The notes beneath the pieces were generated by a model. It saw only the letters and a program-made list of their open reading frames with translations, did not search any database and was not told the origin of the DNA. Below are positions 49,280 through 58,968 of a DNA stretch of 64,000 nt, piece by piece. A program made the translations under genes and the position numbers. The stretch covers positions 3,249,001 through 3,313,000 of the forward strand of contig NZ_CP041387.1 of NCBI RefSeq assembly GCF_007005445.1, given 5' to 3'. Positions within the stretch are counted from its first letter, which is position 1, and the number at the start of each line of letters is the position of its first letter. This DNA is from Rhodopseudomonas palustris. Its GTDB lineage: Bacteria > Pseudomonadota > Alphaproteobacteria > Rhizobiales > Xanthobacteraceae.

Positions 49280-52200
49280 TTGGCTGAAGACACGCCCGGA
49301 GGGCGCTCGGGCCGCACAGACGCGGGCCAAGACAGTCTGTTTCTGGGCCGCGGCGAACTCGCGTCACTGATGCGCGCGTTCAATTGGGAGTCGACCCCGA
49401 TCGGCCCGCCGGAGAGCTGGCCCCAGGCGCTGAAGACCGCCGTCCGTATCATGCTGACGTCGCAGCAGCCGATCTGGATCGGCTGGGGTGCGGAGCTGAC
49501 CTACCTGTACAACGATCCCTACAAGTCGATCATCGGCGGCAAGCACCCATGGGCGCTCGGCCGCCCGACCTCGGACGTCTGGTCGGAGATCTGGCAGGAC
49601 ATCGCCCCCCTGCTCGCCAAGGCGACCAGCGGCCACGAGGGCACTTATGTGGAGGCCCAGCTCCTGATCATGGAGCGCAACGGCTTTCCCGAGGAGACCT
49701 ACTACACCTTCTCCTACAGCCCGATTCCGACCGACGACGGCTCCCCCGGCGGCATCTTCTGCGCCAACACCGACGACACCCAGCGTGTCATCACTGAACG
49801 TCAACTGTCGCTGCTGCGCGACCTCGCCGCCAGCGCCGCCGAATCCCGCAGCGTGACCCAGGCCTGCGAGCGCAGCGCGGTGGCGCTCGCCACCGATTCC
49901 CGCGACCTGCCGTTCGCGCTGATCTATCTCACCGCACCCGGCGGCAGCCGCGCCGAGCTTGCCGCTTCCGCCGGAATCGATGCGAGCCACCCGGCGGTCA
50001 AGCAGGCGCTGTCGCTCGCCGACGGCGACGAATTCTGGCCGGTCACCGAAGCCAGCCGCCTCAACGCGCCGGTTCTGGTGCCGGATCTCGACGCCCGGTT
50101 CGGCGTCGTGTTTCCGACCGGCGGCTGGCGCCAGCCGCCGAACCGCGCGGTCGTGCTGCCGATTCCTGCAAGCGGCGACACCGGCCGCTCCGGCTTCCTG
50201 ATCGCGGGGCTGAACCCGTTTCGGCTGTACGACACCGCCTATCAGGACTTTCTCGCTCTGGCGGCCGGGCAAATCTCGGCTGCGATCACAAATGCCGACG
50301 CCTATCAGGAGGAGCGCCGCCGCGCCGAAGCGCTGGCCGAGATCGACCGCGCCAAGACCGCGTTCTTCTCCAATGTCAGCCACGAGTTCCGCACGCCGCT
50401 GACGCTGATGCTGAGTCCGCTGGAAGAAGCGCTCGGCCGCGACGCCATCCCGGACGAACAGCGCTCGCTGCTCGGCGTCGCCCACCGCAACGGTCTGCGC
50501 CTGCTGAAGCTGGTCAACACCCTGCTCGATTTCGCCCGGATCGAGGCCGGCCGGGTCACCGCGCATTTCACTCCGGTCGATCTGTCGTCGTTCACGGCCG
50601 AACTGGCGTCGAATTTCCGTTCCGCGCTCGACCGCGCCGGCCTGCGCCTGGTGATCGATGCGCCGCCGCTGCCGCAGCCGGTCCATGTCGACCGCGACAT
50701 GTGGGAAAAGATCGTCCTCAACCTGCTGTCGAACGCTTTCAAGTTCACCTTCGACGGCGAGATTGCGATCAGCGTCCGCGCCGCGGCCGACGGCCGCCAC
50801 GCGGTCGTCGAGGTCCGGGACACCGGCACCGGCATCCCGCCCACCGAGATTCCGCATCTGTTCGAGCGGTTCCGCCGGGTCGAGGGCGCGCGCGGCCGCT
50901 CGATCGAAGGCAGCGGCATCGGGCTCGCACTGGTGCAGGAGTTGATCAAGCTGCACAGCGGCTCGATCAGCGTCGACAGCAAGATCGGCCGCGGCTCGAT
51001 CTTCCGCGTCACGCTGCCATTCGGCGCCGCCCACCTTCCGGCCGACCGCCCCCGTCACGCCGCGCTGCAGGTCTCGACCAATGTCCGCGCCCAGGCCTAT
51101 CTCGACGAGGCGATCGGCTGGCTCGGCGACGGCCGCAACGAGGATCTGCCGGCAGCCTCCGGGGCGCAGGATCTCGGATTCGTCACCACCCCGGCAACCG
51201 ATCGGCCGCACATCCTGCTCGCCGACGACAATCACGACATGCGCGACTACGTCGCCCGGCTGCTCGGCGACGCCTATGTGGTCGAAGCAGTCGGCGACGG
51301 CGCTGCGGCGCTCGAGGCCGTGAAGCAGCGCCGGCCGGATCTGGTGCTCAGCGACGTGATGATGCCGCGGCTCGACGGTCTCGGCCTGCTGAAAGCACTG
51401 CGCAGCGACCCGGCGCTCGCCGACCTGCCGGTGATCTTCCTGTCAGCGCGCGCCGGAGAGGAGGCCCGGCTAGAGGGATTGGAGGCAGGCGCCGACGACT
51501 ATCTCAGCAAGCCGTTCAGCGCCCGTGAACTGCTCACGCGGGTCCGCGCTAATCTCGACACCGCCGCGCTGCGGCGGACCGCGCTGCGCACCGAGTACGC
51601 GCTGCGCCAGGAGGCGCAGGCGGCGCGCAAGCAAGCGGAGGGCATTCTGGCGTCGATCAGCGACGGTTTCATCGCGCTCGACGAGGAGTACCGCTTCACT
51701 TACGTCAATGCCGCCGCTGAGCGGCTGATCCGGAGCAGCGCCGGCGAGCTGATCGGCAAGGTGTGTTGGGACGTCTACCCGATGCTGCTCGGGACAGAAA
51801 TCGAGCGAGCCTATCGCCGCGCCATGACCGAGCGCGTCGCTTGCGAGTTCGAAAGCTACGATCCGCCGAGCAGGCGCTGGTTCGAATTGCGGGTGACGCC
51901 GGCCAACGGCAACAGCATTTCGGTGTACTTTCGCGACGTCACCGAGCAGAAGAAAGCCGAGGCGGCGCTGCGCGACATCAACGAACAGCTCGAGGAGCAG
52001 GTGGCGGAGCGCACCGCCGAGCTGCAGCAGAAGGAGGCGCGACTCCGCACCATCTTCGCCGCGAGCTACACCTATCAGGCGTTGCTCGACATCGACGGCG
52101 TGGTGCTCGACGCCAATCGCACCTCGCTGGCCGGCATCGGCACCGAGCCCCACGCGGTCATCGGCAAACCGGTATGGGACACCCCGTGGTTCGCCGCCAC

Positions 52201-53527
52201 GCCAGGCATGGCGGAGCAGATCCGCAGCGACGTCGCTGCCGTCGCGTCCGGCAATCCGGTTCGGCGCGAACTTCACATCAACTTGCCGGTCGGCGGCTGG
52301 CGCTGGTTCGATTACCAGATGCGCCCGGTACACGATCCGCAAGGCAAGGTGATCGCGATCGTTCCCGAGGCGGTCGACATCACGGAGCGGCGCAAGGCCG
52401 AAGAAGCGTTCCGGCAGGCGCAGAAGATGGAGGCGATCGGCCAGCTCACCGGAGGGGTCGCCCATGACTTCAACAACATGCTGACGGTGATCCGTTCGTC
52501 GGCGGATCTCCTGCGCCGGCGCGAGCTTCCGCCGGAGCGGATTCGCCGCTACGTCGATGCGATCTCCGACACCGCCGATCGCGCCGCCAAGCTGACCGGC
52601 CAGCTTCTCACCTTCGCGCGCCGCCACGCGCAGAACCGCGAAGTATTCGATGCGGCCGCACATCTCGAGCAAATCGCCGACATGCTGCGGACGGCGCTGG
52701 GCTCGCGCGCGGCGTTCCATCTCGACATCACCGAGCGCCCGTTGCCGGTCGAGGCCGACCCCAATCAGTTCGATGCGGCGCTGGTCAATCTGGTGGCCAA
52801 TGCGCGCGACGCGATGGACGGCCACGGCAGGCTCACAGTGTCGCTGATCCGGTCTGCGCCGACGCCGCAAGAGACCGCAGCCGGACATGGCGGCTTCGTT
52901 GCGGTGTCGATCGCCGACACCGGCTGCGGCATTCCGCGCGAGCAGATTGAACGAATCTTCGAGCCGTTTTTCACCACCAAGGACATCGGCCGCGGCACCG
53001 GGCTCGGATTGTCGCAGGTCTACGGTTTCGTGCAGCAATCAGGCGGCAGCATCCACGTCGACAGCGACATCGGACGCGGCACTACCATCACGCTGCGGTT
53101 GCCGCTGAGCGACAAGCCGGTCCAACGCCGCAACGGAACCGGCAGCGACGCCGTCGACGGCCGGCAGCGCGGCTGCATCCTGGTCGTCGAGGACAACACG
53201 GAGGTCGGCGAATTCTCCACGCAACTGCTGCAGGATCTCGGCTACCAGACGGTGCTGGCCTCGTCCGGCGAGCAGGCGCTGGCGCTGCTCGGCGATAACG
53301 CCCGCAGGTTCGATCTGGTGCTCAGCGATGTCGCGATGCCGGGGATGGACGGGGTGACGCTCGGCCGTGAGATCAAGAAGCGATTGCCGGAACTGCCGGT
53401 CGTCCTGAACTCCGGCTACGCCCACATGCTCGCCGAGGAGGACCACGGCTTCGAGCTGCTGCACAAGCCATATTCGGTCGAGGATCTGTCGAAAATCCTT
53501 CGCAAGGCGATGGCCGAACGGGCCTGA
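49280..53527 (+). CDS. Tandem hybrid sensor histidine kinase with two kinase and two receiver modules
   Basis: A 1415-aa soluble protein starting at a TTG (49280) with GGGGGATCAC upstream. Order: PAS-like sensor (about 30-165, FNWESTPIGPPESWPQALKT), GAF-like (about 190-345), HisKA with His368 in SNVSHEFRTPLTLMLS, HATPase (DTGTGIPPTEIPHLFERFRR, GSGIGLALVQELIKLHSG), receiver 1 with Asp692 (LVLSDVMMPRLDG), two PAS domains (about 790-1045), a second kinase with His1062 (GGVAHDFNNMLTVIRSSADL) and HATPase (GRGTGLGLSQVYGFVQQSGG), and receiver 2 with Asp1350 (LVLSDVAMPGMDG). No membrane segment or output domain is visible. It may pass phosphate between modules and to an outside partner. It has an EcfG-type promoter and is divergent from flgE. 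Confidence 0.93.
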   Translation: MAEDTPGGRSGRTDAGQDSLFLGRGELASLMRAFNWESTPIGPPESWPQALKTAVRIMLTSQQPIWIGWGAELTYLYNDPYKSIIGGKHPWALGRPTSDVWSEIWQDIAPLLAKATSGHEGTYVEAQLLIMERNGFPEETYYTFSYSPIPTDDGSPGGIFCANTDDTQRVITERQLSLLRDLAASAAESRSVTQACERSAVALATDSRDLPFALIYLTAPGGSRAELAASAGIDASHPAVKQALSLADGDEFWPVTEASRLNAPVLVPDLDARFGVVFPTGGWRQPPNRAVVLPIPASGDTGRSGFLIAGLNPFRLYDTAYQDFLALAAGQISAAITNADAYQEERRRAEALAEIDRAKTAFFSNVSHEFRTPLTLMLSPLEEALGRDAIPDEQRSLLGVAHRNGLRLLKLVNTLLDFARIEAGRVTAHFTPVDLSSFTAELASNFRSALDRAGLRLVIDAPPLPQPVHVDRDMWEKIVLNLLSNAFKFTFDGEIAISVRAAADGRHAVVEVRDTGTGIPPTEIPHLFERFRRVEGARGRSIEGSGIGLALVQELIKLHSGSISVDSKIGRGSIFRVTLPFGAAHLPADRPRHAALQVSTNVRAQAYLDEAIGWLGDGRNEDLPAASGAQDLGFVTTPATDRPHILLADDNHDMRDYVARLLGDAYVVEAVGDGAAALEAVKQRRPDLVLSDVMMPRLDGLGLLKALRSDPALADLPVIFLSARAGEEARLEGLEAGADDYLSKPFSARELLTRVRANLDTAALRRTALRTEYALRQEAQAARKQAEGILASISDGFIALDEEYRFTYVNAAAERLIRSSAGELIGKVCWDVYPMLLGTEIERAYRRAMTERVACEFESYDPPSRRWFELRVTPANGNSISVYFRDVTEQKKAEAALRDINEQLEEQVAERTAELQQKEARLRTIFAASYTYQALLDIDGVVLDANRTSLAGIGTEPHAVIGKPVWDTPWFAATPGMAEQIRSDVAAVASGNPVRRELHINLPVGGWRWFDYQMRPVHDPQGKVIAIVPEAVDITERRKAEEAFRQAQKMEAIGQLTGGVAHDFNNMLTVIRSSADLLRRRELPPERIRRYVDAISDTADRAAKLTGQLLTFARRHAQNREVFDAAAHLEQIADMLRTALGSRAAFHLDITERPLPVEADPNQFDAALVNLVANARDAMDGHGRLTVSLIRSAPTPQETAAGHGGFVAVSIADTGCGIPREQIERIFEPFFTTKDIGRGTGLGLSQVYGFVQQSGGSIHVDSDIGRGTTITLRLPLSDKPVQRRNGTGSDAVDGRQRGCILVVEDNTEVGEFSTQLLQDLGYQTVLASSGEQALALLGDNARRFDLVLSDVAMPGMDGVTLGREIKKRLPELPVVLNSGYAHMLAEEDHGFELLHKPYSVEDLSKILRKAMAERA

Positions 53528-53709
53528 TCGGCGGGCTGCGGCGGGCAATTGCGCGGCGGACGCTGCGTTCGCGTCAATGTGATCGCCGGCTCGCAAACGT
53601 TGGGCTATCGCATTGAGCCAGATCATTTCTCCCGACATTCGGGCGTGGCATCGAGGCCCTCATTCCGGCCCGAGCATGTTTGTCCGCGAGCGTTGCCCAA
53701 GAGCGTACC

Positions 53710-53982
53710 ATGACCGAGATCGAGATCGCCCAGCAGGTGCTGTCCTGCCTGCACCAAACCGAATCGGCGGAACCGCGTTCCGCAGTGTCGACGCTGAAGG
53801 GATTGATCAGCTACATCCACGGCGCCGGCAACGTTCACTCCTGCGAGGTCGACGAGGCCCGCTCTTCGACCTTCATGGCGATCTGCGAATACGCCAAGGC
53901 CCTGCATCGCGGTCTGCCCGCCGACGGGCTGCGTCCGGCAGCGATCGACGCCGCCGAAAAATGGCGGGCGCTGGCGGGCTGA
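53710..53982 (+). CDS. Small hypothetical protein
   Basis: A 90-aa acidic, helical protein from the ATG at 53710. It begins MTEIEIAQQVLSCLHQTESA and ends RPAAIDAAEKWRALAG. It has three Cys and no signal peptide or membrane segment. I do not recognise a family. It stands alone between the hybrid kinase and a convergent GT39 gene; codon use looks coding, but a good ribosome-binding site is not evident. Confidence 0.55.
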   Translation: MTEIEIAQQVLSCLHQTESAEPRSAVSTLKGLISYIHGAGNVHSCEVDEARSSTFMAICEYAKALHRGLPADGLRPAAIDAAEKWRALAG

Positions 53983-54031
53983 CGCGCCGGCCAAATCTGA
54001 TCCCCGCCATTCCGAAACGTTTTCCGAGACG

Positions 54032-55543
54032 CTACTTGCCACACGCTTTGGGTGCGACGAACCGGTAGTAGTACTCTTTGGTCTTGCCGTTGCGGGTGCG
54101 CAGCACCGGCACGTCGATGCGTTTCTCCTCCGACATCGCCCGTCCCGGATAGGCGGCCGCGAATTGCGCCGGCACCTGTGGCAGTGTGTAGACCAGCACG
54201 GCGCCCCTGTCGTCGAACTTACGCTGATCGAACCAGCGCGTCGCCGGGATGAAGTGGATGGTGGTGGAGTCGGCGTCGGGACCGGCGGCGATGCCGATGC
54301 CGTACACCGTCTGGCGGTCGCCGAGGAAATAGCCCGGGCCGCAGGTGTACTGGCTGCGCCAATCGTCGAGTATCAGGCGTGCCGCATCGGCGGTCGGCTC
54401 CTGCAGCCCGCTGTGCGAGGCCGGCCCGAGGTAGGCGATCGCCGCTGCGGCGGTAAGCACCGCGTACAGCCCCGCCAGCGTCCAGCCGGTCTGCCGCTCG
54501 CAGGTCTGGCGGCGCGGCTCGTTCCAGCGCAGCAGCGGCGCCAGCGCCGGCACCGCCAGCAGCGAGAACGGCGCGCCATAGCGGGCGATGTATTCCAGCC
54601 CGAGGACGAGGATCAGGCCGAGCAGAATCAGCAGCATCGCGACGTTGACGATCACGATGAATTTCAGATCGTCGCTTGCGTCCGCGAACCGCGGTAGCCG
54701 CACCGTGATCATGCGCCGCGCGCTCGACACCGCGACGATCACCGCGCCCGGCAGCAGCAGCAGCAGATAGCCGGCCGCCAACAGTCCGACCCGTCGGGCG
54801 CTGTCACTGAACGAGCCGAACCCGGTGAAGTGGCGTTCGCCATAAGCCAGGGTGCTGCCGAACTTCAGCGCGGTGATGACGTGCGGCAGCAGCAGCAGCG
54901 TGGCGATCAACGCCGCCACATACAATCCTGGCCGCGCCAGGCAGCGCCGGAACGACGGCACTGCGACGAGGCCGATCGCCATCGCCAGAAACAGCACCGC
55001 GGCGTTGTACTTGGTCAGCGCCGCGACCGCCGCCCAGATCCCGAGCAGGATCCAATGCGACCAGCGGTCGCTCTGCCGCGCGCGCAGGAAGTGATAGATC
55101 ACCGCCGGCCACGAGGTGAGCTGCAGGATATCGGCGTTGAGCGCCCAGGACAGCGGCGCCGACACCGCATAGAACGAGGTGCCGGCAAGCACGATCAGAT
55201 AGATCGCCATCGTGCGTTCGACCAGCAGCCGCAGGATCGCGTAGAGATACGCGAACCCGATCACCATCAGCACCTGATTGGCGGCGACGATCGCGGTACC
55301 GGACGGACCGAACAGGCGGTCGACCAAGCCGCCGGCCCACACCATCATCGGCGGATGCACCGGCGTGATCAGCGGGAAGTGGCGCCCCCACGCGACCAGC
55401 TCACGGGTGTCGTAGAGCGGCGTCGGAAATACGATCGCTGCGAGAACCACCGGCAGAACGATCGCCGCCGCGAGAATGGCCAGCAGGCTACGGGAGCCCC
55501 CCGGCTGCGACACCACAGGTTGCATCAGGGCCGGCCGCCACAT
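54032..55543 (-). CDS. GT39/ArnT-like integral-membrane glycosyltransferase
   Basis: A 503-aa protein with about ten membrane segments. The first lumen loop carries the GT39-type acidic motif: FPTPLYDTRELVAWGRHFPL with Asp-Thr-Arg-Glu, followed by the HPPMMVWAGGL pattern typical of the family. Later segments include LLGIWAAVAALTKYNAAVLF. Such enzymes move a sugar from a polyprenyl carrier to lipid A, protein or polysaccharide on the outer face of the membrane. ATG 55543 or 55525 may be used. No partner gene is adjacent, and the acceptor is unknown. Confidence 0.8.
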   Translation of the reverse strand: MWRPALMQPVVSQPGGSRSLLAILAAAIVLPVVLAAIVFPTPLYDTRELVAWGRHFPLITPVHPPMMVWAGGLVDRLFGPSGTAIVAANQVLMVIGFAYLYAILRLLVERTMAIYLIVLAGTSFYAVSAPLSWALNADILQLTSWPAVIYHFLRARQSDRWSHWILLGIWAAVAALTKYNAAVLFLAMAIGLVAVPSFRRCLARPGLYVAALIATLLLLPHVITALKFGSTLAYGERHFTGFGSFSDSARRVGLLAAGYLLLLLPGAVIVAVSSARRMITVRLPRFADASDDLKFIVIVNVAMLLILLGLILVLGLEYIARYGAPFSLLAVPALAPLLRWNEPRRQTCERQTGWTLAGLYAVLTAAAAIAYLGPASHSGLQEPTADAARLILDDWRSQYTCGPGYFLGDRQTVYGIGIAAGPDADSTTIHFIPATRWFDQRKFDDRGAVLVYTLPQVPAQFAAAYPGRAMSEEKRIDVPVLRTRNGKTKEYYYRFVAPKACGK

Positions 55544-55682
55544 TTCCGAATGTTAATGTGCCCGGGATATGCGGGAGCGACGCTCGGATTGTCAACCGAA
55601 GGCGGCCGACTTCCCCGCGCCAGCCGCAGTGTTTGAGACGCGGAAGCAAGTCTTTCACGCGATTGTCACGCCCCGTTGCCCG

Positions 55683-56180
55683 TCAGCTCGGGTTCGGCGT
55701 CGCCGGGTGGAAGGTCAGCGCGTAGCCGTCCATGCAATAGCGCAGCCCGGTCGGCTTCGGTCCGTCATCGAACACATGACCGAGATGGCCGCCGCAGCGA
55801 CGGCAGTGCACCTCGGTCCGCGTCATCCCGAGCGTGGTATCTGTACGCTCCCCCACGGCATTCGGCAGCGGCTGCCAGAAGCTCGGCCAGCCGGTGCCGC
55901 TGTCGAACTTGGTATCGGACGAGAACAGCGGTAGATCGCAACCGGCGCAGGCGAAGGTGCCCTTGCGGTGCTCCTTGAGCAGCGGGCTGGAGAACGGCCG
56001 CTCGGTGCCCTCCTCGCGCAGGATGTGATACTGCATCGGCGTAAGTTGCTTGCGCCATTCCTCCGGCGTCTTTTCGATCTCGAACTTCTCGGCCGCGCGG
56101 GCGGCGTCCGGCCGCAGCCAGCGGAAGCCGAAGAAGGCGGCAAGGGCGGCGGAAGCGAGCAGCATGCGGCGATCGATCAT
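55683..56180 (-). CDS. msrB: Exported peptide-methionine (R)-S-oxide reductase MsrB
   Basis: A 165-aa protein. The N-terminus has a twin-arginine-like signal ([19 protein letters not shown], then LRPDAARAA). The MsrB domain shows zinc-binding CAGC and CRRC pairs, the family pattern [15 protein letters not shown], and [13 protein letters not shown] with the catalytic Cys149. It repairs oxidised methionine (R form), here in the periplasm if the signal is used. No msrA or reductase partner lies beside it. Confidence 0.92.
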   Translation of the reverse strand: MIDRRMLLASAALAAFFGFRWLRPDAARAAEKFEIEKTPEEWRKQLTPMQYHILREEGTERPFSSPLLKEHRKGTFACAGCDLPLFSSDTKFDSGTGWPSFWQPLPNAVGERTDTTLGMTRTEVHCRRCGGHLGHVFDDGPKPTGLRYCMDGYALTFHPATPNPS

Positions 56181-56333
56181 GGTGGTGTTCCCTGCGTGAC
56201 GGGCGCGGGCGCCCCGACGGCACTGTCGTCAGATACGAAGCGGCCGCGTCTCAGGTTACACCGGCAGTCCTTTCGCCCGCTCACATTGTCGCGAGATGGC
56301 CGCGTCGCGACATGGCCGCGCCGCTGCCGGGAG

Positions 56334-57794
56334 CTATTCGCCCGATGGCGGCGGGACCGGACGGCGCGACGGCGCGTTCGGGGGCGCGGCATTCGCAGAT
56401 TCGGCAGCCCGCAACAGCGCCACCCGGGCCCGCCGCTCCTCCCGCTTGGCCGCGGCGCGGGTGTCCCGGATCCGGGTCCGGGCGGCGGCGCGCTCGCGAT
56501 AGCGCGCCAGCGCGCCGGCTGCGAGCGCGCTCTCCCGGGTGACGAAATACACCCCCTGCCCGACGATGCGACCGATGGTGCCGCCGGCCCACACCAGATC
56601 GAACGGAGAAAACAGCTTCCAGCGCTCGTCGTTATCGGTCAGCCCCCGGGCGATCAGCCGTCCGGCAATCGCTGTGGCGGCAAGCCCCTGACGGCCGAAA
56701 CCGCTTGCAACCCAAAGACCGGGGCGCAGCTCGCCGATCTGAGGCATGCCGTGCACCGTCATCCCCACCGCCGCACTGAAGCAGTGCGCGATCTCGACCT
56801 CGCCGAGCTGCGGGAACACCGCGCGAATCCGACGCCGGACGATCCCCGCCAGCCGCTGCGGTGCGACCTCGAAAGTGGTCTCGCCGCTCGCCCACAGCAG
56901 GCGGTCGCCGCCGACGATGCGGTAGTGATCGACACCATCGGTGTCGGCGATCGATCCGGCGAACGCGATCGCCTCGGCAAGGCGTTCGCCGAGCGGCGCG
57001 GTCAGCGCCGCTGCGCGCCACACCGGCAGCAATGTTTCAGTGACCCGCCGCGACGGCGCACCGAGATGAACGCTGCCGGCGAGCACGATGTCGGAAGCGC
57101 GCAGCCGGGCGTGTGGGGTGAAGATCCGCTTGCGGATGCCGGAGAAGTCGATGCCGACCGCCGGAGTTTCCTCGAAGATCCGCACGCCCGCCTGCCGCGC
57201 CAGCCGCTCCAGCCCGTACAAATAACAACGGCCGTCGAGCTGGAACGCGGTCGGGTAGTGGATGCCGTGGAAATAGCGGTCGGTCCGCAGCACGTCGCGG
57301 ACCTTGTCGATCGCCCAGCCCTCGACCTCCGAACCGAAGTCGACGCCGAGCGTCTGCAACCGCTCGACCAGGCGGTCGCCGAGATCCACATTGGAGACCT
57401 CCAGCGCGCCCGCCGACAGCGCGATGCCGGGCATCGCGTCTTCCGTGGCACGGGCGCGGACGATCTCCATGCCTTCGCGCGACAGCGCCCACAGCGCACT
57501 GGCGTGCGCGAGGCCGACGCGGGCGATCATATCTGCGATCGGCACCCCATAGCCCGGCATCACCGTGCCGAGATGATGCCCCGAGGCTCCGCCGCCGATC
57601 CGCCCGCTCTCCAGCACGGCGACGCTGAGGCCGGCCTGCGCGGCCTCCAGCGCGACCGACAGACCGGCGAGGCCGGCGCCGATCACGCACAGATCGACAT
57701 CGAGATCGAAGGTCAGCCGCGCGTGCGGTTCCGCACCGGGGTCGGGAGCGAAACCACCCGGTCCATTGGTCGCACTTGTCGGGAGCAAATCCAT
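56334..57794 (-). CDS. FAD-dependent oxidoreductase (DAO family)
   Basis: A 486-aa protein from the ATG at 57794 after AGGAA; longer starts exist. The FAD site is DLCVIGAGLAGLSVALEAAQ, followed by SGRIGGGASGHHLGTVMPGY. The DAO C-terminal motif is GLWVASGFGRQGLAATAIAG. This resembles PuuB/YgaF-type amine or amino-acid oxidases such as gamma-glutamylputrescine oxidoreductases. The last 50 residues are an Arg/Ala coiled tail beyond the family end. The substrate cannot be told; no pathway genes are adjacent. Confidence 0.82.
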   Translation of the reverse strand: MDLLPTSATNGPGGFAPDPGAEPHARLTFDLDVDLCVIGAGLAGLSVALEAAQAGLSVAVLESGRIGGGASGHHLGTVMPGYGVPIADMIARVGLAHASALWALSREGMEIVRARATEDAMPGIALSAGALEVSNVDLGDRLVERLQTLGVDFGSEVEGWAIDKVRDVLRTDRYFHGIHYPTAFQLDGRCYLYGLERLARQAGVRIFEETPAVGIDFSGIRKRIFTPHARLRASDIVLAGSVHLGAPSRRVTETLLPVWRAAALTAPLGERLAEAIAFAGSIADTDGVDHYRIVGGDRLLWASGETTFEVAPQRLAGIVRRRIRAVFPQLGEVEIAHCFSAAVGMTVHGMPQIGELRPGLWVASGFGRQGLAATAIAGRLIARGLTDNDERWKLFSPFDLVWAGGTIGRIVGQGVYFVTRESALAAGALARYRERAAARTRIRDTRAAAKREERRARVALLRAAESANAAPPNAPSRRPVPPPSGE

Positions 57795-57936
57795 GCCGTT
57801 TCCTAAAGAGCGCATCCGCAAGCGAGGGGCCGATTTTGCGAGATACGCGTTCAATACGGACAGCACGGACGGTTGTCACCTTGTCCTGTCCGCCCTTGCC
57901 GATTAATCCGAAAGCTCCGCCCGCTGGAAAGAACTC

Positions 57937-58467
57937 ATGCGCCGCCTGATCCTGCTTCGACACGCCAAAACCGAAAGGGACGCGCCGAGCGGCAAGGACC
58001 ATGACCGGCGGCTGGAGGATCGCGGCCGGAGCGATGCCGCCGAGATCGCCGCCTGGCTCGCCGCCGAGCATCTGGTGCCCGACCAGGTGCTGATCTCGAC
58101 CGCGACCCGGACCCGGCAGACATGGGATGTGCTGTCCGAGCTGTTTCCGGCGAGCAGCGAACCGCAGGTCGAGTACCTGCCTGAGCTATACAGCGCGAGC
58201 GCCTCGCAACTGCTGCAAGCCATCCACGAGGTATCGGCCGGCATCAACCGCCTGATGCTGATCGGACACAATCCGGGCCTGCACGAGCTGGCGCTGGCGC
58301 TCACCTGCACCTGCAACGAGGCCGAGCGGCGGCACCTCTCCGGCAGCATGCCGACCGCGGCGGCGGTGGTGATCGACTTTCCGATCGCCGACTGGGCGGA
58401 CGCCTCGTTCGGGACCGGCAAGCTGCAGCATTTCGTCAGCCCGAAAGCGTTGCGCGAGGCGAGCTGA
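57937..58467 (+). CDS. SixA-like phosphohistidine phosphatase
   Basis: A 176-aa histidine phosphatase family protein. It starts MRRLILLRHAKTERDAPSGK, the RHG signature in the SixA form RHA with catalytic His9, and has LISTATRTRQTWDVL, INRLMLIGHNPGLHELAL and a conserved second His. SixA removes phosphate from histidines in phosphorelay proteins. A relation to the hybrid kinase at 49280 is possible but not shown. The universal stress gene follows after 45 nt. Confidence 0.88.
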   Translation: MRRLILLRHAKTERDAPSGKDHDRRLEDRGRSDAAEIAAWLAAEHLVPDQVLISTATRTRQTWDVLSELFPASSEPQVEYLPELYSASASQLLQAIHEVSAGINRLMLIGHNPGLHELALALTCTCNEAERRHLSGSMPTAAAVVIDFPIADWADASFGTGKLQHFVSPKALREAS

Positions 58468-58512
58468 CGGAGGACGATGGCGCCGCCTGCCGCTGATCAG
58501 GAGGTTCCGGCG

Positions 58513-58944
58513 ATGTTCAAGTCCATCCTCGTGCCGATCGATCTGGTCGATCCGGCGCTCGCCGGGCCGGCGATCACGACCGCCGCGAAGCTCGCCGACA
58601 GCTACGACGGCAAAGTCCGGCTGCTGCACGTGCTGGCGATGACCCCGGTGATGCTGGCCGAATACGTCCCGGCGGATTTCGACGATCAGCAGCGGCAATC
58701 CGCCGAAGCGGCGCTGACCGAGATCGCCCGCACCTCCGCCATCCCGCCACAGCGGCTGTCGACCAGCGTCCGCCAAGGCGGAATCTATCACGAGATCCTC
58801 GAAGAGGTCGCGGCGATCGGCGCTGATCTGATCGTGATGAGTTCGCACCGACCGGCGATGCGCAGCTACTTCCTTGGCTCCAACGCCGGCCACGTGGTGC
58901 GCTACGCGCCGTGCTCGGTGCTGGTGGTACGGGAAGGCAAATAG
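58513..58944 (+). CDS. Universal stress protein (UspA family)
   Basis: A 143-aa protein from the ATG at 58513 following AGGAGG. It has the Usp fold: MFKSILVPIDLVDPA at the start, ADLIVMSSHRPAMRSYFLGS NAGHVVRYAPCSVLVVREG (in two parts) at the end, containing the ATP-binding G..G..GS-type region. It probably binds ATP or AMP under stress. It is likely co-transcribed with the SixA-like gene. Confidence 0.93.
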   Translation: MFKSILVPIDLVDPALAGPAITTAAKLADSYDGKVRLLHVLAMTPVMLAEYVPADFDDQQRQSAEAALTEIARTSAIPPQRLSTSVRQGGIYHEILEEVAAIGADLIVMSSHRPAMRSYFLGSNAGHVVRYAPCSVLVVREGK

Positions 58945-58968
58945 CCCGGCTCTCGCCAGCCGGCGCGG

